Source of the DNA: a bacterium
Lineage (GTDB): Bacteria; Zhuqueibacterota; Zhuqueibacteria; Zhuqueibacterales; Zhuqueibacteraceae
Assembly (NCBI GenBank): GCA_023150945.1
Contig: JAKLJX010000035.1
Coordinates: forward strand, 1-45,156
Reading direction: 5' to 3'
Length of the DNA: 45,156 nt
Under the pieces are notes generated by a model. That model was not told the DNA's origin and searched no databases. It saw nothing but the letters and a program-made list of their open reading frames with translations. Below are positions 17,377 to 25,339 of the stretch, piece by piece; position 1 is the first letter of the stretch; the number at the start of each line of letters is the position of its first letter. The position numbers and the translations under genes were made by a program.

Positions 17377-18292
17377 GCACTCGAAACTTCTGCAACTCCT
17401 TCATCGTCGGCATGGAGCTTTGGGCGCCCATCTTCGTCACTGAAAAGGCCGCGACCGCATTGGCAAAGCGGATGGCTTCATTTGTGCTTCCGCCCTTCGC
17501 CAACCAAAAAGCCAGCGCGCCGTTGAACGCATCGCCGGCGGCGGTGGTGTCAACCGCTTTCACCTTGCGCGCCGGAAAGATTTTTGCGCTCTCGGCATTG
17601 ACCAAAAGACAGCCTTTCGCACCCAGCGTGATAATGACGTTTTTGACGCCGAGGTTGAGCAGGCGCTTCGCCGCCTTCTGCGCCGAGGCAACATTTTTCA
17701 CCGGCATGCCGGTCAAGATTTCGGTTTCAGTTTCATTGGGCGTCAAGTAATCAACCATCTGCAAAAGCGACTTGGGCAATTTCCGCGCGGGCGCGGGATT
17801 CAAAATGACGGTGACGCCATGTGCTTTGGCCAGGCGGGCCGACTGGGTTACAGTCGCGATGGGAATTTCCAATTGCAAAAGAACAATTTTGCTTTTGGCA
17901 AAGACGAAGCGCTTGTTGTCAAGGTCGGCGGGAGTCAGTTTCATGTTGCTGCCGGAAACCACGACGATTTCATTTTGACCGCGGGCATCGACCGTGATGA
18001 GCGCGATGCCGGTTGGAGCGACCGGATCGACGAGAAGGTGCTGCAAGCGCACGCCGTCATTTTTCATGCTCTGCAGCAGCTTGGCGCGAAATACATCATT
18101 GCCCATTTTGCCGATAAAGTGAACGCGGCCCCCGAGCTTCGCACAGCACACGGCTTGATTCGCACCTTTGCCGCCGGGAAACATGGCGAATTGGTTGCCG
18201 AAGACGGTTTCACCGGGTTGCGGCGGGCGTTTTGTGACCACGACCATATCCATATTCGCGCTGCCGACGACGAGAATGCCGTTGCGTAACAT
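17372..18292 (-). CDS. rbsK: Ribokinase (PfkB family)
   Basis: The 306-residue product has the N-terminal PfkB signature (VVGSANMDMVVVTKRPPQPG, then PGGKGANQA) and the C-terminal signature DTTAAGDAFNGAL with the catalytic Asp. The AAGD form of the anion hole is typical of ribokinase. It phosphorylates ribose (or a similar sugar) with ATP. The ATG at 18292 is chosen because GGAG lies 6 nt before it; another ATG 12 nt upstream overlaps that site. The gene leads a small group with the VOC and rbsD genes, with about 60 and 110 bp between them. Confidence 0.9.
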   Translation of the reverse strand: MLRNGILVVGSANMDMVVVTKRPPQPGETVFGNQFAMFPGGKGANQAVCCAKLGGRVHFIGKMGNDVFRAKLLQSMKNDGVRLQHLLVDPVAPTGIALITVDARGQNEIVVVSGSNMKLTPADLDNKRFVFAKSKIVLLQLEIPIATVTQSARLAKAHGVTVILNPAPARKLPKSLLQMVDYLTPNETETEILTGMPVKNVASAQKAAKRLLNLGVKNVIITLGAKGCLLVNAESAKIFPARKVKAVDTTAAGDAFNGALAFWLAKGGSTNEAIRFANAVAAFSVTKMGAQSSMPTMKELQKFRVQ

Positions 18293-18321
18293 TTCGCGCT
18301 CCATTCTGTTTTCGGTCTGCA

Positions 18322-18384
18322 GGTTTGTCGGTTGTTGCGTGCGCCGAACTAATGCTTAAGTAGCCACCGAGCAACCGACTAACC
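18322..18384. repeat. Inverted repeat GGTTTGTCGGTTGTT / AGCAACCGACTAACC
   Basis: Arms of 15 nt with two mismatches lie at 18322-18336 and 18370-18384. The second arm covers the stop codon of the GH106-like gene, and the first lies about 30 nt before the ribokinase ATG. It may be a terminator-like or processing hairpin. Confidence 0.65.
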
Positions 18385-21300
18385 CGCCAACTGTAGCTCA
18401 TATCGCTGCTCATGCACCAACCTCGGCGTCGAGAAAATGCCCGAGGGTTTTTGTACGGCCTCAAGCAAGTTTATTAGCGTGTTCGTAACTTTCAGTTCGA
18501 GCATGTTCTTGCCCGTTCTGATCAAATCGGTTACATCGACGCTATACGGATGCCACGGCACGACTTGGCCCTTGCTTTCGTTGATGCTCACTTCCAGCAC
18601 GTCATCGCCGCAGTCGACTTCGAGAAACAATTTGCCGCCGGTGTACTTTGCCGGCACGTTGATTTCGGTGCGATAGATGCCGGTGCCGGAGTAGAACGGA
18701 TAACCCTGTTTCGTCCAATCACCAATTTTTATCGTACGATTCCTTTCGACGATGGTGTAACGATCGGCCGCTTGTTCTAATGCGAAATCGCCGACGAGTT
18801 TGAGCAAATCGAGAATACCATCTGTGCGGCGGGTGACCACTAGCGTTATTGCAACCACATTACGGCCTGGACGGACATAGGAATGAATATCGATCTCCTT
18901 AATTTCTGCATCGAGCTTGCTGCGCTTGCCCTTGTCCTTGACCTCCTGGCCATTGATAAAAAGTTGATAGTTGCGGCCGCTGAAGCCGTCGATCAGCACG
19001 CGCAAGTTTGGCGGCTGTGCCACCATATCGAATACGGTGCGATACCATAGTGTGATGGGATAAGTCGCTTGATCGCGCTCCTGCGGGAGTTGCATTTCCC
19101 ACGCGCCGTTGGTGACGTTGAGCCAGTCGGTGTCATCACAATCGAACTTATGAAAACCCCGCTCGAATCCCGCGCCGTCGTCCATTGTCATTTTCCATTT
19201 GGCGAGGAGCAGCGCGTTATCCCCTTCCAACTCAAATGAAAATTCTTTGCCGAGAGAAAGCGGTCGCAAGGGACGTTTGCCGTTGACAACGACGCGCTTC
19301 ACGCCTTTGTCCGTGGCGATTTTCGCAAACACTTCTTCTGAGGCTTCGGCGCTGTGGCCGACAAGAGTATTGCCATCGAAGCTGGCGACGTTCAAATTGC
19401 TTGCGGTGGTGAACGGCTTTTTCAATTCGCCCTTCAAGACCACGAGGTGAGACTCACTCGCGGCGAAATCGAGATGAATGGCCAAACGCCCGTTTTTGAC
19501 TCGGCAAAGGTGAATCGGCGTGATGTCGCCGGTGTTGGGATTCCACCGCTCCGGCTGGGCAATTTGCTCGAAAGTGATTTCAACGGCGTGTTTGTCTTGC
19601 GTGCCGGTGTTGACGAAGAAATAAGCGTCGTGACCGTCTTTGATGCGGTGCAGATAAAAAACCCCTTCCTCGCTAATCGTGACATCCGGCACAGCGCATT
19701 GATTGAGCACGCGTTTGAGTGCTCGCTTGGCGTTGGCTTGATGCAGGCCTTTGCCTGCGATTACGAAAACACTGCCCTTGCTGTTCCGGTGCGTGATATG
19801 CACTTTTGCCTTGCCGCCGTTTTGAAAATCATCAAGCAATTTCACCGGATTCACCCCAAAGAGATTCCTGACCTCTCGCGCAGCGTCATTTCGCTCGGTC
19901 TCCAAAAACTCGACGGGCAACAAAGTATCTGCAATGACGCTGCCGCCGCTCTTGACAAATTTCTGCATTGCTTCGAATGTCGATCTTTTGATATGCGTCA
20001 CCGGCGGCAGAATGAAGATCGAATATTCCTCGTCGCGAATTTTGATTTGACCATTCGCAATCGTGGCATCGGCCAGCACATCTTCATCGACATAATCAAA
20101 ATCATAATGCAGCCGCAGCAGTGTGTCGGTCAAATAGTTGAAATCGAACTCGATGACGTTGCCAATGTCAGTACGCTTCTGCGGAACGTAGTTGGCCCAG
20201 ATGCTGCTCAACGGGTAGAGCACGAGTACTCTCGCGACATGGCGGCCGCCGGAAAGAATGTGGCTCAGTCGCGCGGCATAATTCGTAAATTGGTCGTAAT
20301 ACTTCCACCAGGTGTGATGATAGAATTGCGACGGCGGCCAATCGCGCTTGCGCTCGCCTTCGATGGAGTAATGATAGCCGTGATTGTTGAAGAGATTCAC
20401 GCCGAGCACGTATTCCCAGTTTGTCATCCACTTCATGCGCTCCAGTGTGCAATCCCAATACGTGCCGCCCATGGATTCGCACAACACGCGCGTGCTGCCG
20501 AAATGATGCGCGGCGGAGCTGCCGATTTTCATGGCAACATGCTGATCCGGCTCTTTCTCGGTGCCGATCTTCGGATAGAGATGATCGACGCCGATGATGT
20601 GCATGTGGCGAAGGTATTTGAAGAGATTGCCTTCGCAGCGCGCGTGCATGCGCAGCCATTCTTCAAACAGCAGATGGCCGGTGAACAGCACGCCGTTGGC
20701 TTCACACCAATCGTGCAGGCGTTTGTAATACGTTTCGGCATATTGCTCGGTCAGCGTGCGCCAGAAGTCGTAGCGAATTTGCGCGGTTTTTTCACCCATG
20801 TTGGTGTAAAGCGCAGGGAGAAAGGGCCGTAAATCATAACCGCGGCGCTCGCGGAAGATCTTGAACATTTGCTTCGACCACGGCACGACGTAATTGTCGA
20901 TGCCGACGTGATAGTAGTGCATCGCCGGCTCGTCAGTGTAAAAGCCGGGCACAATCGTGCCGAAATCTTTGCCGACCGCGGCTTTGTAGCGTTCGTGCGT
21001 AAGCTCAATGAACCTCTCGGTGGCTTCCGGATCGAGCGTGTCAATGTAATACGGCACTTCCTTTTCGAGAAAATAGAGCAGGCGCCATTTGCCCGGCGGC
21101 GCCTCCCACGGAATGACGCGTTCAAAAGAGAGATTGGGCGTGAGGTCGAAGAGATTTTTGATTTCGGTTTGATATTCTGCTTCGGTGCAGCCAAAGGCGG
21201 CAATCGGATGCGAGTTGCCGGTGTTCACGTAACGATTGTCGGTGGCTTCGAGAAAGGTGAAGAGCGGGCCGTCAACGTTGAGGGCAACCAATTCCAAATA

Positions 21301-21657
21301 GCGCTGAGTGAGATGCGGATGTTTCTTCAAGACGTTGCGTTCCGCGGTGCCGCTCGGCCAGTTCATTTCATCATAAACCCAAGTGTCGATGCCGATTTCT
21401 TTGGCTTTTTCAACCGCAAATTTCACGCGCGCGAACCATTCCTCCGAAACATAGGGCACTTTGAGTCCAAAGCGGCCATGAATGAAAATGCCGGGAATGC
21501 CTTTGCTATGATATTCGCGCATCTGCCATTCCATTTCCTGCAGATCCAGCTCGCCGTTCCAAAACCAAAATGGCAGAATGCCCAATTCACGCGGAGGGGT
21601 TTTGAAGTTTGTTGGAGTGAGTGGAACGCCAGTGAGAAGTGTGGGAGAGAACGACAT
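18379..21657 (-). CDS. Large GH106-like glycosidase (alpha-L-rhamnosidase type)
   Basis: The 1092-residue product has no signal peptide. It starts near ELGILPFWFWNGELDLQEME, the opening typical of GH106-like alpha-L-rhamnosidase relatives, then GIPGIFIHGRFGL and TWVYDEMNWPSGTAERN. A long TIM-barrel region follows (TNWEYVLGVNLFNNHGYHYS), then a GATase-like domain and C-terminal beta-sandwich domains (LRVLIDGFSGRNYQLFINGQ) as in GH2-type carbohydrate-binding modules. The ATG at 21657 follows GAGGAAGG. It is the largest enzyme of the locus and may act on rhamnose or a similar deoxy or branched sugar; the exact linkage is a guess. Ribokinase follows 87 bp downstream. Confidence 0.75.
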   Translation of the reverse strand: MSFSPTLLTGVPLTPTNFKTPPRELGILPFWFWNGELDLQEMEWQMREYHSKGIPGIFIHGRFGLKVPYVSEEWFARVKFAVEKAKEIGIDTWVYDEMNWPSGTAERNVLKKHPHLTQRYLELVALNVDGPLFTFLEATDNRYVNTGNSHPIAAFGCTEAEYQTEIKNLFDLTPNLSFERVIPWEAPPGKWRLLYFLEKEVPYYIDTLDPEATERFIELTHERYKAAVGKDFGTIVPGFYTDEPAMHYYHVGIDNYVVPWSKQMFKIFRERRGYDLRPFLPALYTNMGEKTAQIRYDFWRTLTEQYAETYYKRLHDWCEANGVLFTGHLLFEEWLRMHARCEGNLFKYLRHMHIIGVDHLYPKIGTEKEPDQHVAMKIGSSAAHHFGSTRVLCESMGGTYWDCTLERMKWMTNWEYVLGVNLFNNHGYHYSIEGERKRDWPPSQFYHHTWWKYYDQFTNYAARLSHILSGGRHVARVLVLYPLSSIWANYVPQKRTDIGNVIEFDFNYLTDTLLRLHYDFDYVDEDVLADATIANGQIKIRDEEYSIFILPPVTHIKRSTFEAMQKFVKSGGSVIADTLLPVEFLETERNDAAREVRNLFGVNPVKLLDDFQNGGKAKVHITHRNSKGSVFVIAGKGLHQANAKRALKRVLNQCAVPDVTISEEGVFYLHRIKDGHDAYFFVNTGTQDKHAVEITFEQIAQPERWNPNTGDITPIHLCRVKNGRLAIHLDFAASESHLVVLKGELKKPFTTASNLNVASFDGNTLVGHSAEASEEVFAKIATDKGVKRVVVNGKRPLRPLSLGKEFSFELEGDNALLLAKWKMTMDDGAGFERGFHKFDCDDTDWLNVTNGAWEMQLPQERDQATYPITLWYRTVFDMVAQPPNLRVLIDGFSGRNYQLFINGQEVKDKGKRSKLDAEIKEIDIHSYVRPGRNVVAITLVVTRRTDGILDLLKLVGDFALEQAADRYTIVERNRTIKIGDWTKQGYPFYSGTGIYRTEINVPAKYTGGKLFLEVDCGDDVLEVSINESKGQVVPWHPYSVDVTDLIRTGKNMLELKVTNTLINLLEAVQKPSGIFSTPRLVHEQRYELQLAG

Positions 21658-21682
21658 AATCCTTCCTCTCTGAGTTGGTCGT

Positions 21683-21826
21683 GGCTCCTGCAAGAGCCGT
21701 GCGCGTGGGATGCGACGGCGTCAGGCAAATCCCTGGAAGTTTGCCAGGCCGGCAACAGCTCGCGGGGGCATGGCAGAAGCAGTGCGAAACAGGCTCCTCT
21801 TTCTACCAAGCCCGGTGGAGGCTTGG
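21683..21826. repeat. REP-like hairpin cluster
   Basis: Three stem-loops lie in the 203-bp gap: GGCTC/GAGCC (21683-21698), GGCAAA/TTTGCC (about 21723-21744), and CCAAGCC/GGCTTGG with a 7-nt loop (21806-21826). No gene is seen here. Confidence 0.6.
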
Positions 21827-21860
21827 ACAGTTGCGCTCCCGCGGATGTCAAGAGGAACCG

Positions 21861-22847
21861 TCAAAAAGCAAACAAGGCCGTAAGGCGATGGGGCGAGTCC
21901 AGAAAATCATAGTCGACATAAGCGTAGTCCAGGCGCATTTTGACATTGGAAATATGCCGGCTCAATCCGAAACCGAATGACCACTTGCCTTCATCATAGT
22001 TGATGCGGTAGCCGCCACGCAATGCGATGAGATTATACAGCACATACTCCGTGCCCACGTGCAGCCGCTCGGCATAGTCGTTGGAATGAACCGCATCCAT
22101 ATTGAGGGCAAGCCGGTAGCGTTCGGGACTGCCGCCCAGGAAAAGCTGTTCGCCACCCAGCAGATCGATCGACCAGCCGACGCGAAACAGGAGCGGCAAC
22201 TCGTATCTCTGCTGTTCTGCTCCGCCGGTGTCCAGCCAACGGGCCTGCTTGGAAAAATTTTGCGCACTCATGGCCAGTCGAATGCCACGCCAGCCGGTGT
22301 TGTAATAAGTGCCGACATCAAAGCCCCACAGCGAACTGGCGTAGATATGAAGCTCTTCGCGCAGATATTTCGCGTTCACGCCGATGGAGAGCTTGTCGGT
22401 GAAGGCGCGCGCGAAAGCGCAGCCGAGCGCCAGGTCATTGCCGCCGAAGGAGTTTCCCGTGCGCGTGTCAACTCCGCCGGTGGGACTGGTGACCAGGGCT
22501 TCCTGCAGAGTGCCGTAGTCCAGCGTGGCGTAATGCAGCGCGATAACGCCCAGCCCGCCGGCACGAAAACCCACCGCGCCTGCCATGACGTTCAAATCCG
22601 CAAACCAGCGGGTGTAGTTGAAACCGGCTTCCACGCCCTTGATGCCGGTGACGGCCGCCGGATTCCAAAACACGGCGTTGACGTCCTGCATGTTGGCGAT
22701 GCCGGCCTCGCCAAGAGCTGCGGCGCGCGCGCCCATGCCGATCTTAAGGAATTGAAACGTGGTGCGGCCGGCTTTGTTGAAGTCTTGCGCTGCGCTGCTC
22801 AGCGCGCAGAGCAAAACCATTATTGCAGCGAGAGTGAGTTTTTTCAA
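21861..22847 (-). CDS. PorV/PorQ family outer-membrane barrel
   Basis: The 328-residue protein has a signal peptide (KKLTLAAIMVLLCALSSAAQ). The mature start FNKAGRTTFQFLKIGMGARA AALGEAG is split here for length and is the hallmark of PorV/PorQ (UPF0164) proteins, followed by NAVFWNPAAVTGI. PorV works with the T9SS: it receives cargo from the translocon and passes it to the surface sortase. The start codon is TTG at 22847, 8 nt after GAGGT, with no better ATG near. It lies directly downstream of a T9SS cargo-like gene and the TonB receptor gene. The T9SS core genes are not in the window. Confidence 0.85.
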   Translation of the reverse strand: MKKLTLAAIMVLLCALSSAAQDFNKAGRTTFQFLKIGMGARAAALGEAGIANMQDVNAVFWNPAAVTGIKGVEAGFNYTRWFADLNVMAGAVGFRAGGLGVIALHYATLDYGTLQEALVTSPTGGVDTRTGNSFGGNDLALGCAFARAFTDKLSIGVNAKYLREELHIYASSLWGFDVGTYYNTGWRGIRLAMSAQNFSKQARWLDTGGAEQQRYELPLLFRVGWSIDLLGGEQLFLGGSPERYRLALNMDAVHSNDYAERLHVGTEYVLYNLIALRGGYRINYDEGKWSFGFGLSRHISNVKMRLDYAYVDYDFLDSPHRLTALFAF

Positions 22848-22871
22848 TTTCTCATACCTCGTTCATTTCGT

Positions 22872-22990
22872 AGTCCCCGCCTTGTGCGGGCGGATTTGCT
22901 GCGACGTTGTTTGCCTCAATCAAATCGGACTCATTATTTCAATTGCGCCAAATTGTACTCGCAACAGGGCCCCACGCGGGGCAGGGCTAC
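22872..22990. repeat. Two hairpins between PorV-like and T9SS cargo-like genes
   Basis: CCCGC/GCGGG with loop CTTGT lies at 22876-22890, and GCCCC/GGGGC with loop ACGC at 22969-22982. Both carry a GTAG-CCC flank, so they may be related units. There is no T run after either, so simple terminators are unlikely. Confidence 0.55.
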
Positions 22991-22992
22991 GT

Positions 22993-25290
22993 CTACCGGA
23001 TGATCATGAGCTTGCCTTTCGCCTTCGTGCCGCCAAGCGAATCCGGTGTATCCGATTGCACGACGTAGATGTAAAGTCCGGGAGCGACTAACAGGCCGGA
23101 ATCGGAGCGTTGATCCCAGGCAATGCTGCCGAAGAGATTGCCCAATTCATCCGGACCATGCTTGAGTGTTTTGATGAGATCACCGGAGACGCTGAAGATC
23201 TTGATGGTGGCGCGTTCCGGCAGATTACGGAATTCGATCTTGCGTGGCGTCGGCTCGCCGAAGCTGCGGTTGGGATCGCCTTCCACATAAGGGTTCGGCG
23301 CGACAAACACATCCCAGCCCTTCTCTTCCAGATTGATGGGGCCGGGGCGCGCGCCGATGAGTGCCGTGCGATTGTTGTCGTCGCTGGCCAATTCTCCCAG
23401 CCTTTCGACGCGTGCGCCATTGGCAGAAGTCCAGGGCTTGGGATTGCTGTTGTAGACTTGCACGTAATAGTAGAACTCGAACCCGAATTGCAGATCGCGA
23501 TCGATGTACTCATATCGATTGAGATCAGGGCGCCAATACTGATCGAATTCGGCACGCGGAATGTCGGCGAGCAAATCCCAAATGCCGCGCTTGTCATTCC
23601 CGCGATAAATGCGATAGCCGCTCACCTCCGTCGCGCCGTCGAAGAACACTGCGCCAGAGCCGTCAGTGATTTCGGTTTCTTCGGCAAGTTTATCCCATTG
23701 CACCGCGATCAAAGCCGTGTCGGAGCCGGTCGAGACATTGGCGGCGCGGCAGTTCGGTGCGGGCGGCGCCTCCGGCACATCGGCAGCCAGGTCGATGCCG
23801 TTCACTTTGGCACCCAGGCCCCACCTGGCAGCACGGCGTGCCGCTTCCGCGTTGCGCCGAATTGCCGCAATGGAGCTGTCCGGATACCAGTGATTGGGAT
23901 CGCCCAGATAGACTTGTTTCAAATCCATCACGCCGGCAACTTCGGCGACGATGAGCCGCACGGAGTCACCGGGCGCAAGCTTGTACGGCCCGAAGGAGCT
24001 GGTATACCAGCAATACAAATTGCCGTTGGTTGGCGGCAGAAAATCATGACGGGCATACTCGTAGATCTCATTCCTGCTGAAAGTGGACAAACCAAAGCCC
24101 TCGAAGTCCACTGTCTTGCCTCTGAACTTGTGCATCTCATCGCTGTAGACATTGAAGAAATTCGGATCCGCATCAAACGGATCGGGATTGGCGCCGGGTG
24201 GCGGCGTGCGATAGAGAAACACAAAGCCGAAGCAGGCCGGGTCTTGCAGCTCGGGCAGCGAGGCGCCGGGCTTGGTCAGCAACTGCTGCCAGTTCGGTCT
24301 TTTCACATACGTGTCGTTCGGCGCCGGCTCGCGGCCGCCGTTGTAGTCCCGGCTGTAATACAGTGTTCCCTTGCCGTCCGCGGTGCGGTTCTCGACGGCA
24401 TAGTAATCATTGTAACCATGCTTGGGATGCCAGCCGAAACCGCCGGCTGGCGCCGCGGATTCAAGAAAGGAGGATTGATTCCAATGAAAATTGATCCAGC
24501 CTTTGGTGGAGACTTGAATGCCGCTGTGAAAAACGATCCACACCTCGTTCAAGGATTGATCGAGATGAACGGTCTTGTTGATGGCGGGGACGGCGATGTC
24601 GCCGGTGTTGGTGAAGACGAAATCATAGATGATGAAATCATGATAGCCGGGATAACTCCACGCCATGGAGCGCTGCTTCACGGTAATGCCGGTCACGGTG
24701 TGGAACCACGAGTAATTCATCTCTTCGGGCAAGAGCGGGTTGAAATCGGGCGCGCCATTAAAATTCGAGGTCTTCACCCACGGCGCGATGTTCGAGAGCA
24801 CGCCTTCCTCGCCGGTTGCCAGCGAAGAGTGGTAGATCACAAAATCCTTCGGCTCAAAATGGTAATCCGGCGGCACCGGCGTCATGGCGTCTTTGGCGAT
24901 AATCCACGGGCCGGTGCGAAAGTTGTGGAAGTTGGGATCGATGATCAGCTCGCTGTTGGCGTCTTCCTCGCGCCGTGGATAGGTGAACCCGGAAAAGCCG
25001 GGATAGAAACCGATGCCCGTACGCTGATTGTAATCCCATGCGCCGGGATGGCCGATGAAGCCCCAGTTAAAAAGCGTCTCCCACAATTTGCCGCGAGTGT
25101 GCGTGGCCATGTTTTGCTGCGCCCAGGCCGGCACGCTGAAAAGCACGATGATCACACCAAGACGCAGCAAAACGCGAAAACGCCCGCACAGAGGAGGAGG
25201 CGCAAAGGGTCGCAAAAAAAATTTGCTCGCGCATGCTTTGCGTCGCTGCGGCTGGGCGTGAGATTCCTGGCGTTGTGGAAATGTTGACAT
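22993..25290 (-). CDS. Large secreted protein with T9SS-type C-terminal domain
   Basis: The product is about 765 residues. The hydrophobic stretch VIIVLFSVPAWAQ (residues about 46-58) is the signal peptide core; the arginine-rich residues before it are encoded by a dispersed repeat. The mature part begins near WETLFNWGFIGHPGAWDYNQ and includes fibronectin-like segments (TEVSGYRIYRGNDKRGIWDL). The C-terminus, from about residue 670, is FlgD-like/T9SS: VAPNPYVEGDPNRSFG, ATIKIFSVSGDLIKTL and LYIYVVQSD. It therefore probably reaches the surface by T9SS. The gene lies 50 bp after the TonB receptor start side and ahead of PorV, the position where Bacteroidetes carry SusD. Function unknown. Confidence 0.75.
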   Translation of the reverse strand: MSTFPQRQESHAQPQRRKACASKFFLRPFAPPPLCGRFRVLLRLGVIIVLFSVPAWAQQNMATHTRGKLWETLFNWGFIGHPGAWDYNQRTGIGFYPGFSGFTYPRREEDANSELIIDPNFHNFRTGPWIIAKDAMTPVPPDYHFEPKDFVIYHSSLATGEEGVLSNIAPWVKTSNFNGAPDFNPLLPEEMNYSWFHTVTGITVKQRSMAWSYPGYHDFIIYDFVFTNTGDIAVPAINKTVHLDQSLNEVWIVFHSGIQVSTKGWINFHWNQSSFLESAAPAGGFGWHPKHGYNDYYAVENRTADGKGTLYYSRDYNGGREPAPNDTYVKRPNWQQLLTKPGASLPELQDPACFGFVFLYRTPPPGANPDPFDADPNFFNVYSDEMHKFRGKTVDFEGFGLSTFSRNEIYEYARHDFLPPTNGNLYCWYTSSFGPYKLAPGDSVRLIVAEVAGVMDLKQVYLGDPNHWYPDSSIAAIRRNAEAARRAARWGLGAKVNGIDLAADVPEAPPAPNCRAANVSTGSDTALIAVQWDKLAEETEITDGSGAVFFDGATEVSGYRIYRGNDKRGIWDLLADIPRAEFDQYWRPDLNRYEYIDRDLQFGFEFYYYVQVYNSNPKPWTSANGARVERLGELASDDNNRTALIGARPGPINLEEKGWDVFVAPNPYVEGDPNRSFGEPTPRKIEFRNLPERATIKIFSVSGDLIKTLKHGPDELGNLFGSIAWDQRSDSGLLVAPGLYIYVVQSDTPDSLGGTKAKGKLMIIR
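25154..25261. repeat. Dispersed inverted repeat, CACGCAAAGACGC family, copy 2, inside a coding region
   Basis: On the minus strand the words CTCACGC, GACGCAAAG, then CTTTGCGCCTC and GCTGCGTCTTGGTGTG form loose arms as in the copy at 13543. The element encodes about residues 10-45 of the T9SS cargo-like protein, before and into its signal peptide. Confidence 0.65.
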
Positions 25291-25339
25291 GGGGTTCTTT
25301 CCTGCTACTTGACCTGCCTGACACAACATAATTGACGCC

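Noticed and set aside
23110-25287. A 725-codon open frame on the plus strand, opposite the T9SS cargo-like gene
   Set aside because: Same shadow effect. The minus-strand protein has a signal peptide and a T9SS-type end; the plus frame is rich in Arg and Gly without motifs.
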